DNA from: AA29 sp041481445
GTDB taxonomy: Bacteria; Acidobacteriota; Vicinamibacteria; Fen-336
NCBI GenBank assembly: GCA_041481445.1
Contig: JBGPBV010000003.1
Span: 1 to 64,000 of the forward strand
Length of the DNA stretch: 64,000 nt
Reading direction: 5' to 3'
This document shows positions 25,394 to 35,400 of the stretch, piece after piece (positions within the stretch are counted from its first letter, which is position 1; every line of letters begins with the position of its first letter). The translations under genes were made by a program, and so were the position numbers. A model generated the notes under the pieces. The model was not told where the DNA came from and ran no database searches. It saw only the letters and a list, made by a program, of their open reading frames with translations.

Positions 25394-25841
25394 CCAGCAC
25401 CTCCCCCGCGCTCCACCTGTTTCAGCCCGGCCGCGCATGACTACCTGACGGGTGGAAGGTCGCTCGAGGCCGGGCGAAACACCATCACTGGGGGCTGACT
25501 TGTTGCTGACTTCTGTCTGTCTGACGTCGCAAGTCGCTGAAGAAACGAGTCCTGACTCTCATCCGGCTTCGTTGTGGTTGCCGCCGTGGTCGCCCTCGTC
25601 GATGCGAAGGACCTCGCCGAGCGGCCTGTTCGTCGCGCCGTCAAGGTCGATCACCCTGTTGGTGCCGTGGTTGGAGACGTACAGCACGCCGTCCGGGCCG
25701 ATGACGATCGCGGTTGAGACTTGCGCCCGGTGGGCCGGAGGAACAAACTGCGGACTCAAACGAGGCCAGCCTCCCATGGCGTCTCCCAGCGAGGGCCAGC
25801 AAGAGCGCTGCCCCGCGACGGCCGCTCAGCGCGATCGTCAC
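25394..25841. other. 448-nt divergent intergenic region
   Basis: Lies between the SBBP gene (leftward) and the TonB-dependent receptor (rightward). It contains the ribosome-binding site of the former at its left edge and a decayed propeller fragment at 25559-25777. Codons run open on the + strand from 25452 into the receptor, but this stretch lacks domain-like sequence and precedes a perfect signal peptide, so I treat it as non-coding. No convincing promoter pair was seen. Confidence 0.5.
25559..25777 (-). pseudogene. Remnant of a ScyD/NHL-like beta-propeller protein (3' fragment)
   Basis: The minus strand encodes PPAHRAQVSTAIVIGPDG, LYVSNHGTN and GEVLRIDE. This resembles the last blade and end of ScyD/ScyE-like or NHL propeller proteins, with an apparent 14-residue insertion before GEVLRI. 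No upstream propeller sequence or start context exists, so it looks like the C-terminal leftover of a lost gene. It could be a chance reading frame; the assignment is moderate. Confidence 0.4.
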
Positions 25842-28763
25842 ATGCGACGTGTGACGACACTGACGGCCGCTGTGCTGACTGCGGTGACCACCCTTCCGGC
25901 GGCCGCCCAGCAGGGCACGGCCGAAATCCGGGGCCGTGTGCTGGACGCCGCGGGCGGCGTGCTGCCCACCACGACGGCGGTGCTCCGGAACCAGGAGACG
26001 GGCATGTTTCGCCAAGTCGTCTCCAACGCCGAAGGGAGCTATTTCCTGAGCGGAGTGATGCCCGGCGTCTATGAACTTTCGGCCGAGCGCGCAGGGTTCA
26101 AGAGGTTCGCGCGTCGGGGCATCCGTCTGCAGGTGGGCAAGACCGTCACCGTGGACGTCGGCCTGGAGGTCGGCGGGCCCGACGAGCAGATCACGGTCAG
26201 CGGTGAGGCTCCGATGGTGGACGTCACCTCCAAGGAGGTGGGAGGCAACATCACCATCGGCGAGCTGACCGACCTGCCCAGCCTCAACCGCAGCTTCATC
26301 GGCTTCGTCGGCCTGCTGCCGGGAGTCGTCCCCATCACGAACACGGGTTCGTTCGCCGCCGACTCCATCGTTGCCAACGGGCAGGATCCCCGCAACAACA
26401 ACTTCATGCTCGACGGTGCCAACGACAACGACGACGTGTCCGGCCAGTGGGCCGGACCGCAGGCCCGCATACCGCTCGAGGCCGTGCAGGAGTTCCAGGT
26501 CCTGACCAGCCAGTTCGACGCGGAGTTCTCACGCACGACGGGCGCCGTGGTCAACACCGTGACCAAGCAGGGCACCAACGCCTTCCGCGGGAGCGCCTTC
26601 GCTTTCCTGCAGGATGCGTCCCTGACCGAGAAGGACTTCTTCGCGAAGCAGGACGCCCTACCCAAGCCCGACACCACCTTCCAGCAGTACGGGTTCACCC
26701 TGGGCGGCCCCATCGTCAAGAACAAGGCCCACTTCTTCGCCAGCGTGGAGCGCCTGATCATCGACGACGCGCGCACCATCAACATCCCGGCTCGGCCCGA
26801 CCTCAACGCGACCCCCACTACGCAAAATCGGGTCTGGAACACCCTCGTCCGCTTCGACCACCAGATCAGCGCCGGCCACACCTGGAACGTGCGCTGGCTG
26901 CGGGAGCACGCGCTCCAGTTCAACCAGATCACCTCCGCCGGCGCCCTGACCCGCACCCTGGCCGCGGCTGGCCAGGAGGACGACCTGGACCAGACGATCG
27001 CGGCCGCTTTCAACTCCTCGCTGGGCAATACACGTTTCAACACCCTGCGGCTGGCCTTCACTCAGGAGGACCTGGTCATGGCCAACCCCGGGTTCATCGC
27101 CAATGGTCACCGGCAGGACCTGCTCCCGTCCACGCTGCGCTACCTCACCTACGCCGACCAGCAGAGGGAGGGGGCCCAGACCAAAGTCGACAATGCCTAC
27201 CAGGCCGAGGACACCTTCGCCTGGTTCCTGCCGGGGAAGAAGGGCGACCACAACATCCGCCTGGGCGTGCAATACGAGTACGTCGCCGCCGACGTCACCG
27301 TCCATGGCAACCTGAACGGAACCTTCTCTTTCCGCACGAACAGCCCGTTCGACGCCGCCGATCCGCGCACCTACCCCGAGCGCCTCACCATCCGCGTGCC
27401 CGGGCCAAGCGCCCTCTCCCTGAACACCCACTACGTCGGCGGCTTCGTCCAGGACAAGTGGAAGCTCAGCAAGCGGCTGACCCTGAGCCTGGGCCTGCGC
27501 TACGACCTGGAGGTCATCCCCTTGCGCGAGGAGGACAACCCGAGCTTCGCGGACCCCGCTGACTACCCGGTCGACCGCAACAACCTGGCCCCGCGTCTGG
27601 GGTTCGCAATCGACCCTCGTGGGGACGGTCGGACGGTGATCCGCGGGGGCGGCGGCCGCTTCTTCGAGAAGACGCACTTCGAGATCATCTCGGCCATCGT
27701 CACGGCGGGCGTGTACTCGAACTCGTTCACAGCGAGCTTCCCGGCCAATGCTGCGGACCCGGGGCCCTCCCGGGGCGAGCTGCCTTCCGACCCGTTCCTG
27801 CGCAACGGGCCCACCGTCGACCGCGCCTTGCTGGCCCCGCTCTTCCCGCCCGGCTCGCGCGTGCGCAACACGGGCGACGTGTCCCTGGACAACGCCGATC
27901 GGCGGATCCCGTACACCGACCAGCTCTCGCTCGGCTTCGAGCAGGCGCTGCGTCCCCACCTCTCCGTGAGTGTCGACTACGTGCATGCCTTCGGCCGCGA
28001 CCAGTTCATGACCCGCGACCTCAACCCCGGCGTTCGCGTGGACACCACCCGGACCGGGCGCATCGTGCGCCGGGCCCCCGCCTTCGTCTCGTCCGTGTTC
28101 ACGCGCGTGAACACCGGCCGCACGGATTACGACGCCCTGCAGCTTCAAGCGGAGCGACGCTGGGCCGGCAGCCACCGCTTCCGCGTGTCGTACACCCTGT
28201 CCCACTCCCGGGGGAACACGGGCGGCGTCACCGTCCCGGCCGTGCCTACGAGTCCCTTCCAGTACCTGGACGACATGCGGCTCGACGCCAACCAGGGACC
28301 CACCGACACCGACCTTCGGCACAACCTCGTGCTCAGCGGCTCGGCGGTGGTGCCCAGGACGGGCGGGTTGACGGTGGGGGCGGTGGTGCGCGCGCTTTCC
28401 GGCCGGCCCTTCACCGTCCTGGACACGAACGTCGACGCCGACCGCAACGGCGTGCTGTTCGATCCGCTGCCCCCCGGCACATACTCCGGCACAGGCAGCA
28501 ACGCCTTCACGGTCGAGAACGCGGGCGGTCGCAACGGTGCGCGCGGTCCGAGCTTTTTCCAGGCGGACGTGCGCCTCGGCTACCGTTTCCGGTTCGGGCA
28601 GCGGCGGCTCGAAGTGTTCGGCGAGGTGTTCAACCTCACCAACAGGGCCAACTTCGAGCTCGCCGCCGCCGACCGGCGCTCGACCGACTTCCTCACCTAC
28701 ACGGCGCTGCGCGCGGGCGCCGTGCCAAGGACGGGCCAGTTGGGCGTGCGCTTCACGTTCTGA
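25842..28763 (+). CDS. TonB-dependent receptor, Oar-like
   Basis: An outer-membrane TonB-dependent transporter of the Oar/CarbopepD-regulatory family, abundant in Acidobacteriota. It has 973 residues from ATG 25842, which begins a clean signal peptide (RRVTTLTAAVLTAVTTLPAAAQ). Residues about 25-110 are a carboxypeptidase-regulatory-like domain (GTAEIRGRVLDAAGGVLP). A plug domain follows (DLPSLNRSFIGFVGLLPGV, NNFMLDGANDNDDVSG, GTNAFRGSAFAFLQD). The rest is beta-barrel, ending in RTGQLGVRFTF with the terminal aromatic residue. The substrate is unknown. It converges with the M20 hydrolase gene. Confidence 0.92.
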   Translation: MRRVTTLTAAVLTAVTTLPAAAQQGTAEIRGRVLDAAGGVLPTTTAVLRNQETGMFRQVVSNAEGSYFLSGVMPGVYELSAERAGFKRFARRGIRLQVGKTVTVDVGLEVGGPDEQITVSGEAPMVDVTSKEVGGNITIGELTDLPSLNRSFIGFVGLLPGVVPITNTGSFAADSIVANGQDPRNNNFMLDGANDNDDVSGQWAGPQARIPLEAVQEFQVLTSQFDAEFSRTTGAVVNTVTKQGTNAFRGSAFAFLQDASLTEKDFFAKQDALPKPDTTFQQYGFTLGGPIVKNKAHFFASVERLIIDDARTINIPARPDLNATPTTQNRVWNTLVRFDHQISAGHTWNVRWLREHALQFNQITSAGALTRTLAAAGQEDDLDQTIAAAFNSSLGNTRFNTLRLAFTQEDLVMANPGFIANGHRQDLLPSTLRYLTYADQQREGAQTKVDNAYQAEDTFAWFLPGKKGDHNIRLGVQYEYVAADVTVHGNLNGTFSFRTNSPFDAADPRTYPERLTIRVPGPSALSLNTHYVGGFVQDKWKLSKRLTLSLGLRYDLEVIPLREEDNPSFADPADYPVDRNNLAPRLGFAIDPRGDGRTVIRGGGGRFFEKTHFEIISAIVTAGVYSNSFTASFPANAADPGPSRGELPSDPFLRNGPTVDRALLAPLFPPGSRVRNTGDVSLDNADRRIPYTDQLSLGFEQALRPHLSVSVDYVHAFGRDQFMTRDLNPGVRVDTTRTGRIVRRAPAFVSSVFTRVNTGRTDYDALQLQAERRWAGSHRFRVSYTLSHSRGNTGGVTVPAVPTSPFQYLDDMRLDANQGPTDTDLRHNLVLSGSAVVPRTGGLTVGAVVRALSGRPFTVLDTNVDADRNGVLFDPLPPGTYSGTGSNAFTVENAGGRNGARGPSFFQADVRLGYRFRFGQRRLEVFGEVFNLTNRANFELAAADRRSTDFLTYTALRAGAVPRTGQLGVRFTF

Positions 28764-28811
28764 GCGGCGAAGCCTTCGCGGCGGCGACGAGGGGAGCCCA
28801 CCACAGCCACC

Positions 28812-30158
28812 TCACGAGGTTCGCTCCAGCGCGCCCTGATCCAGCCGCAGCACGGCCTGGAGGAGCACGTTGGCCCCGTTGGCGACGTCCTCGGGGCGGC
28901 TGTACTCCTTCGGCGAATGGCTGATGCCGCCTACGGACGGCACGAAGATCATGCCCATGGGCGCGATGCGCGCCAGCTCCTGGGCGTCGTGGCCGGCCCC
29001 GCTGGGCAGGTCGAGATGGCGCAGCCCCAGCTCGTCCGCCACCGAGGCGATGAGGCCGCGCATGCGAGTGTCGGTCAGGGCCGGCCGGTCCGGCGGGCGC
29101 AGGACGTACTCCATCGTGCACCCCTGCCGCTCGGCGATGGCCCGCGCCTCGGGCTCGATGCGCGACCAGAGCGATTCGATCGTCTCCGTCTTCAGGTCGC
29201 GCAGCTCGACCGTGAATTCCACCTCGCCCGGGATCACGTTGGGCGCGCCCGGCCGCACGAGGAGCCGTCCGACCGTCCCGACCTGCCGCCCGGGCACCGC
29301 CCGCACGACGCGGTCCACCGCCAGCACGACCTCGGAGGCGGCCAGGAGCGCGTTCCGGCGCTGGTTCATGGGCGTGGTCCCGGCGTGGTTGGCGAAGCCG
29401 CGTATCGTGACTTCGTAGTGGTGGATCCCCACGATCCCCTCCACCACCCCGATGGGGACGCCGGCCGCGTCCAGGGTGCCGCCCTGCTCGATGTGGAGCT
29501 CGAGGTAGGCGGCCACCGCGCCCTTGTCGTGGCGGGCCTCGGGCCGGCGCGCGGGGTCGCCGCCGATGGCTCGGATGTTGTCGGCCAGGAGCCTTCCGTT
29601 GCGCGCCGGCCGCTCGAGCTCCTCCGCGGCGAGATCGCCCACGAACCCCCGGCTGCCCGTCAGCCCGCTCTCCTCGTCGCACCAGATCGCGACCTCGAGG
29701 GGGTGCCGGTTGCGATAGCCGTTCGCGCGCAGGACCTCCGCCACCTCGATGGCCGACATCGACCCGACGTCGCCGTCGTAGTTGCCGCCCTCGGGCACGG
29801 AGTCGATGTGGGACCCGAACAGGATCGGCGCCGCCCCCGCGTCCAGGCCGGGGCGCCGGCCGAGGATGTTGCCCACGGGGTCGATGCGGGCCTCGAGGCC
29901 GGCCGCGCGCATCATCTCCATCGCGAACGCGCGCCCCTCGACGTCCGCGGGCGAGAAGGCGACGCGGCTGACTCCCCCCTGGGGGTTCGCGCCGAACCGC
30001 GAGAGGTCGGCCAGGCGCCGGCCCAGCCGCGCCCCGTCGACGCGCCAGGTGCGGCCGCTGGCCTCCGGCACCGCGGCCAGGCCGCGGCGCGCGGTCCAGA
30101 GGGCGGCCGCCGCTCCGCCCGCCACGCCCAGGAAGGTCCGCCGGTCGAGGATCGCCAT
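28812..30158 (-). CDS. Tat-exported M20-family amidohydrolase (hydantoinase/carbamoylase type)
   Basis: 448 residues. The N-terminus RRTFLGVAGGAAAALW is a twin-arginine signal, so it is predicted to be exported folded. The catalytic core matches zinc-dependent hydantoinase/carbamoylase enzymes (N-carbamoyl-amino-acid, allantoate or ureido hydrolases). Visible ligands are His in GSHIDSV, Asp in NYDGDVG, the Glu pair in CDEESG, His in LELHIEQGG and His in GGISHSPKEY. GGAGGGCGGG lies just before the ATG. It starts 19 nt after the HprK-like gene and is the last gene of the peptide cassette; it may cleave a modified peptide product or be unrelated. Confidence 0.9.
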   Translation of the reverse strand: MAILDRRTFLGVAGGAAAALWTARRGLAAVPEASGRTWRVDGARLGRRLADLSRFGANPQGGVSRVAFSPADVEGRAFAMEMMRAAGLEARIDPVGNILGRRPGLDAGAAPILFGSHIDSVPEGGNYDGDVGSMSAIEVAEVLRANGYRNRHPLEVAIWCDEESGLTGSRGFVGDLAAEELERPARNGRLLADNIRAIGGDPARRPEARHDKGAVAAYLELHIEQGGTLDAAGVPIGVVEGIVGIHHYEVTIRGFANHAGTTPMNQRRNALLAASEVVLAVDRVVRAVPGRQVGTVGRLLVRPGAPNVIPGEVEFTVELRDLKTETIESLWSRIEPEARAIAERQGCTMEYVLRPPDRPALTDTRMRGLIASVADELGLRHLDLPSGAGHDAQELARIAPMGMIFVPSVGGISHSPKEYSRPEDVANGANVLLQAVLRLDQGALERTS

Positions 30159-30177
30159 CCCGCCCTCCGCGCGGAGT

Positions 30178-31035
30178 CTACCTCGCGCGCGGAGCGAGGG
30201 CGGCGCGGACGGCGGCCACGGCGGAAGAGTCGGGACGGAACCTCAGCCGGGCGCAGGGGACCTTCTCCGCCACGCGCGCGCACAGGGCGAGCACGCGGGC
30301 GATGCCGGCCGCTTCCCAGGGGGGAGGGAAGGAGCGCGCGAACAGCTCGGCCGCCGCCTCCGCCGCCTTCATCGGCGTCACCGTCGGACGGTCCCCCCGG
30401 GCCAGGAAGAAGATGCCGCCCAGGGGGAGACCGCGCGGGGAGGCGAACCGGCCCGAGCCGTGCCAGGGCGTGCCGAACGCCCAGGGCTCGCCCCGCCGCT
30501 CCCGCACGACCATGCGGTCGTCGCTGAGCACGTCCGCGGGGGGACGCTGCCGGCGCCACAGTCCGGCCATCGTCGTCTTGCCCGCGCCCGACACTCCCAG
30601 GAACAAGAGCGCGCGGCCGCGCCAGGCCACGCCGCAGGCGTGGACCTCCATGCCGCCGTGGCGGGCCAGGTGGTGCTGGAACACGAGCTCGTCGAGCGGG
30701 TAGTGCAGGGCCAGGGGCGCCCCCGGGGGCAGGAACAGGCGGCCGCGCCGTCTCGACTCGTCGATCACGAGGGCAAAGAGGGGATCCGGGCCGCGGGAGG
30801 AGTCGCGCACGACGTACAGGAGGCCGCGGCCGTGCCGGTACACCGTCCACAGGCCGCCCGACGCGAACAACGCGCGCGTGGCCGGCACCGCGGGTGGCGG
30901 GCCGGAGACGACCTCCACGTCCACGTCCCCCCCACGCGCGACGGTGAAGGGACGGAGCTCGGCGGGCAGCCGGAGGGCGAGGCCCCTCGCGTGCAAGCGG
31001 AGGGTCACGCCGCCGACGCGCACACGTGCGGTCAC
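30178..31035 (-). CDS. HprK-like serine kinase of a peptide-modification cassette
   Basis: 285 residues from a GTG. The C-terminal half resembles HPr kinase/phosphorylase: P-loop GVSGAGKTT (K153), VLSDDRMVV as the second motif and FGTPWHGSGRFA. The N-terminal half (LRLHARGLALRLPAELRPF) has no firm match. Such HprK-related proteins recur beside PqqD and radical SAM proteins in RiPP clusters, where their substrate is unsettled; classical HPr regulation is unlikely because no PTS gene is nearby. The start is not certain, since no strong ribosome-binding site is seen. Confidence 0.8.
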   Translation of the reverse strand: MTARVRVGGVTLRLHARGLALRLPAELRPFTVARGGDVDVEVVSGPPPAVPATRALFASGGLWTVYRHGRGLLYVVRDSSRGPDPLFALVIDESRRRGRLFLPPGAPLALHYPLDELVFQHHLARHGGMEVHACGVAWRGRALLFLGVSGAGKTTMAGLWRRQRPPADVLSDDRMVVRERRGEPWAFGTPWHGSGRFASPRGLPLGGIFFLARGDRPTVTPMKAAEAAAELFARSFPPPWEAAGIARVLALCARVAEKVPCARLRFRPDSSAVAAVRAALAPRAR

Positions 31036-31082
31036 ACCGCCGCTGGCGCCGGGACGGCGGCGCGGGCGTGCGCGGCGTACGC

Positions 31083-32324
31083 TCAGGGAAGGCGGCGCCC
31101 GGGGATCGCGTCGCGCCGGCCGATCTGGATGAGGGGCGGGGCCGCCGTGGCCCCAATGTCCGCCACCGCCTGCGTGGCCGCGTCGAGGCAGCACGACGCG
31201 TCGGCCCGGTGGCCGGGGACGCTCGCCGAGAGCGCGAAGGTCCGCGTGTGCGTGATCCGGCAGAAGTGGGCCACTACCGCTTCCGGGTCGCCGTGCTCCA
31301 GCTCCGCCGCTCCCGCGCAGCTCGCGCAGAGCGAGGCCAGGCTGCAGCGCCGGCACACCGAGTTCGAGCGCCAGGTCCGCGCGCGCAGGCGCGGGAGGTG
31401 CTCGTCCCATCCGGTCCGGAAGGTGCCCGCGCGCAGGTCGTAGCCGTTGCGGCGCGAGAGCTGGCAGAGCTGGAGGGAGCCGTAGGGGTCGACCGTGAAC
31501 GTGTTGCGCCCCGCCCCGCAGGAGTAGACGTGCTCTTCCGCGGGAGCGGCGGCCGCCGCCGGATCGCCGCCGGCGCCGGCCAGGGCCTCGTCGCAGGACT
31601 CCTTCAGCCGCCGCGCCAGCTCCGGGTCGTCGAGGTCGAGGGCCACCACCTGCTCCGGGGTCAGCCGCAGCTCGCCGGTCCGGCTGGCCCCGCAGTCCAC
31701 GCGCGGGTTGAGGATGCCGTCGTGCTGGAACTCGCAGCCGCGGGCGCGCGCGAACTCGCGCATGGCCGGGATCTCGTGCGCGTTCCAGGTCAGGGCCATG
31801 GTCTTGAGCTTGAGCCGGATGCCGCGCGCGAGCAGGCGGTCGATGCCCTCCAGGCAGCGCGCGAAGGAGCCGGGCACGCGCGTGACCCGCTCGTAGGTCT
31901 CCGCGGTCATGCCGTAGAGGGTGATCTCGACCGCGCGCGGACGGTGGGCCTCGAAGAGGCGGGCGATCTCCTCCGTCACCATCGTCCCGTTGGTGAAGAC
32001 GGTGACGCGCAGCCCGCGCGCGATGGCGTGGCGGTAGACCTCGGGGAAGTCGCGGCGCAGGAGGACCTCGCCCCCCGTGAGGAGCAGGCTCAGGCAGCCC
32101 GCCTCCGCGATCTCGTCGACGAGGGCCAGGATCCGAGCGGTGTCCAGCTCGCGCGCGCGCACGCCGGCCGCCCCTGCCGGCTCGTTGACGTAGCAGTGGA
32201 CGCAGGCCAGGTTGCAGCGGAAGGTGGGCTCGATCGTGCCCTGCAGCGGGATGCGGCGGGCCTCCGCGTCCATCTCCACCATCAGCTCGCCGAGGCTGAT
32301 CTCCGGGATGGCCCGCGCGGGCAC
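31083..32324 (-). CDS. Radical SAM/SPASM peptide-modifying enzyme
   Basis: 413 residues from GTG 32324, which lies 5 nt after the stop of the small peptide gene and has GGGAG 9 nt upstream. The radical SAM cluster motif is C37-x3-C41-x2-C44 (CNLACVHC), followed by LLLTGGEVLLRRDFPE and FTNGTMVT. The C-terminus has a SPASM/twitch-like Cys set (CGAGRNTFTVDPYGSLQLCQ, SVCRRCSLASLCASC, HFC) for auxiliary Fe-S clusters. SPASM enzymes typically modify ribosomal peptides; the adjacent 55-residue peptide is the obvious substrate. ATG 32282 is an alternative start. Confidence 0.9.
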   Translation of the reverse strand: MPARAIPEISLGELMVEMDAEARRIPLQGTIEPTFRCNLACVHCYVNEPAGAAGVRARELDTARILALVDEIAEAGCLSLLLTGGEVLLRRDFPEVYRHAIARGLRVTVFTNGTMVTEEIARLFEAHRPRAVEITLYGMTAETYERVTRVPGSFARCLEGIDRLLARGIRLKLKTMALTWNAHEIPAMREFARARGCEFQHDGILNPRVDCGASRTGELRLTPEQVVALDLDDPELARRLKESCDEALAGAGGDPAAAAAPAEEHVYSCGAGRNTFTVDPYGSLQLCQLSRRNGYDLRAGTFRTGWDEHLPRLRARTWRSNSVCRRCSLASLCASCAGAAELEHGDPEAVVAHFCRITHTRTFALSASVPGHRADASCCLDAATQAVADIGATAAPPLIQIGRRDAIPGRRLP

Positions 32325-32329
32325 CGCCC

Positions 32330-32497
32330 TCAGCTCCCGATGGTGCGCATGAAGATCTGGACGCCCTTCCGGCAGAAGTTGGGGGCGACCTGGACGCTCT
32401 TGCACCCGGCCACGGCGATCTCGCCGGCGACGAGCTTGACCTTCCGGACGGCCGGCGGCTCGTAGGCCGGCTTGGCCGGCCGCCGGCTCTCCTTCAT
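32330..32497 (-). CDS. Candidate RiPP precursor peptide (55 residues)
   Basis: A short gene between the C25 peptidase and the radical SAM gene. It begins MKESRRPAKPAYEPPAV, continues RKVKLVAGEIAVAGCKSV, and ends APNFCRKGVQIFMRTIGS. It has two Cys (C32, C42), a Tyr/Pro-containing N-terminal leader-like part and a hydrophobic LVAGEIAVAG stretch that could bind the PqqD-like protein. Its ATG overlaps the peptidase stop (ATGA), and the radical SAM gene starts 5 nt after its stop, so translation is probably coupled on both sides. The peptide role is inferred from size, content and position; no product is known. Confidence 0.72.
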   Translation of the reverse strand: MKESRRPAKPAYEPPAVRKVKLVAGEIAVAGCKSVQVAPNFCRKGVQIFMRTIGS

Positions 32498-35400
32498 CGC
32501 TGGACGACTTCGGGGGGCAGCGTCAGGGCGGGATCGCCGAGGAGGCTCCAGCCCTCCACCACCGGCCGCGCGGCCGGGTCGACGCGCAACGTGTGGGCCT
32601 TCGCCCGCCGCATCGCCTCCCCCAGCGGGACTCCCCGCATGAGGGCGCGATAGAAGTAGGAGAACAGGACGGCCTGGTGCCGCGAGTCGGTGATGCCGGT
32701 GGGCCCCACTGCGGCCAGGGCCCCCGCCCTCGGGGTGAGGAGCAGCGCCTCGGAGAGGGACGGACCGAACCCGTAGAGGTAGTTCTGGCTCACGCAGGTC
32801 CAGGAGAACAGCAGCGTCTCGTGGCCGGTCTCGGGCAGGGCGGCGGCGTCCACGGCGTCGAACACGTGCTCGTCCGCCCAGAAGTCCGCGCCGCCGTGGC
32901 CGAAGTAGTGGGTGGCCAGCGGGCCCGCGGCGATCCCGTTGACGACGTCGGCCCGGGCCTGGTCCACTCCCTGGGCGACGTCGGCCCAGGAGATCTGGGC
33001 GGCGCCGCCCAGGAGGGCGGCGGCGCGTCCGGCCTCGTTGGTGAAGGACGGGTCGCCCAGCTCCTGGTTGTCGACCACGAAGAGATGACGGGTGCCCGCC
33101 TGGCGCAGCACTTCCGCCTGGCGCGCGATCTTGTCCACCATCAGGTCGGCCTCTTCGGCCGTCTGCACGGGCAGGCGGCCGATGGCGACGTCGGGAGACC
33201 CGTCGCCGTCGACGTCGGCGTAGAGGTTCTCGGACGGCACGCGGCCGTACTCACCGTCCCAGCCCAGGAGCGAGGGCACGTAGGACACCTGGCCCGTCCC
33301 CGAGAAGTCACGCGGATCGAAGGTGTCGTCGCCGATCAGGAGCACGTAGCGGACCCCGCGCGCGGCGGCCTGGCGGATGAGCGCGTGCACCGCCGCCGGC
33401 TCCATCACGCCGCCGCTGAAGCGATCGTACGCGCGGTCCACGTCCACCACCCAGGTCCCGTGGCCCTCCGCCTCCTTCAGGGCGGCGATCCGGCGCGCCT
33501 GCTCCGCGAAGGCGGCGTGGGTCACGATGAGGTAATCGCCACCGGCGTCGGCCGGGAGACTCGCATCATACGCGACGATCCCATCGATGGGAACAAAACC
33601 GCCAGGGGGGGCGACCGCGACCTTGAGGTCCAGCACGTCCAGGAACAACAGGCTGGACTCGGGGTCCCCCCCGGCCGCGGTGTAGGTCAGGCTCAGCTCG
33701 TTGCCGCTCGCGCGCAGGGTCGAGGCCGGGATCGTCCCCTTGAGGACGGCGGCGTTCTTGCCCGAGAACGTGAGGCTGCCCGCGGCCTGGCCGTTGATGG
33801 CCGCCACGACGGTGTGCGCGTGCTCCGAACCCCCGACCAGGCCGATGTGGACCGCCACCGGTCCCGCGGGCGGGAGCAGGCCCGGCAGGTCGAACGCGTA
33901 GGGTCCGGCGGGGACGCCGGCGACGAGGAGGTCCCAGATCCAGGGGTCGGAGCCCTGGGCGACGAAGGCGGCGTTGAAGGCGTTCTGCTCGACGCGCACG
34001 AAGTTGGGCTTCCGCTTGAAGCCGGAGGTCGTGAACGGCACCGTAGGGACGGGCGCGACGCCCTGGTCCCAGGTGACGATGTACGCGTTCTGGCCGGAGT
34101 AATCGGTGGCCAGCTCCTGGGCCGTGAACTCGAGGCCCACGGCTCCGGTCGTGTCCGACACGAGCTGGAAGGGCACGGGCACGCCCATGTTCGTCAGGCG
34201 CAGGACCGGCGGCCGGTGGTCGGCCCGGATGGGCAGGCCGGCGTCCTCCAGCTCCGCGAGGGTGACGCGGACCGGCCCCGGCCCGCTGACCTCGACCTTG
34301 AGCCCCTCGATCGGGGAGAGCGGGACGACCACGAACCCGCCGCGCACGGCCGCGCGCGACACCGCCCGGCGTCGCGACGAGACGACCCGCGCGCCCGCCC
34401 GCGCCGAGGCCTGGTGCTCGGCGTTCCACCTCTCCGTCCGCTCGTAGCGCAGGCGCAGCCGCTCGTCGCCCACTTTGAAGGGCCCCATCGCGTGCCGGCG
34501 TCCGCCCACCTCGATCTCCTCGACGACGAGGTAGGGCGTGGTGATGGGGCCCGTCTCCGCGCGGTACAGGATCGGCGTGTCCGAGCTGTGCATGGGGGCG
34601 GGGATCGGCTTTTCCGTCAGGGCCACCCGGCCGTGGCGTCCGGACGCGTCCGAGGCCGCGTAGAGCTCGAAGGCGAGCGTCCCGCGCTGGTTGGAGGTCG
34701 CGAACTCGACGGTGCCCGAGGGGTCGACGCGCAGCCCGCAGACCGAGGCCCGCGTCAGGAACGTGCACGGCTGCTCGCCCGGGATGTCCGCCAGCACGAC
34801 GGTGGTGCTGGACGAGCCGGCGCCACCCGCGCCGGCGCCGTAGGCGATCCCGGCGACGTTGTTCTGGCCGGCGACGACGTTCGTGAGGCCGGACGCGCCT
34901 CCCGTCACCAGCAGCATGGTCGCGGGAGTGGTGGGACCGTCGGAGAGATAGATCGCTCCGCCGCCGCCGCCGCCGCCCGGGCCGTGCGAGGTCCCTTGCA
35001 TGCACGTGGGCTGGGGGTCGGGAGCCACGCCGCCGTTGGCGACGGTGTTGAGGTTCGTGTACCCGCCCGTCCCGCCGCTGACGTCGGTGGTCAGGGTGTT
35101 GAGGTTGCCCGCCGCCGCCACCACCACGATGCGGCCGCCGCCGCCCCCGCCGCCCGCGCCGTCCTGGCCCGAGGTATAGCCGCGGTCGCCCTTGGCCGTG
35201 ATCGCGCCCGTCCCCGCGGCCTGGCCGATCCGCATGATCACGATGCCGCCGCCGTTGCCGCCGTGGCCGGGCCCGCAGTCGTTGCGGTCCCCGGCCCCGC
35301 CGCCGCCCCCCAGGATCAGGTGGTCCACGCCCGTGACGTAGGCGGCGCCGCCGATGCCGCCGGTGGCGAGATTGCTGCTCCAGGAGTTGCCGCCGATGCC

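Noticed and set aside
25452..25841. N-terminal extension of the TonB-dependent receptor
   Set aside because: The 130 extra codons show no domain and precede a complete signal peptide beginning at 25842, which could not function internally.
32325..32405. An earlier ATG for the radical SAM protein at 32405
   Set aside because: It would overlap most of the peptide gene in another frame and adds residues with no family resemblance; GTG 32324 lies right after the peptide stop with GGGAG upstream.
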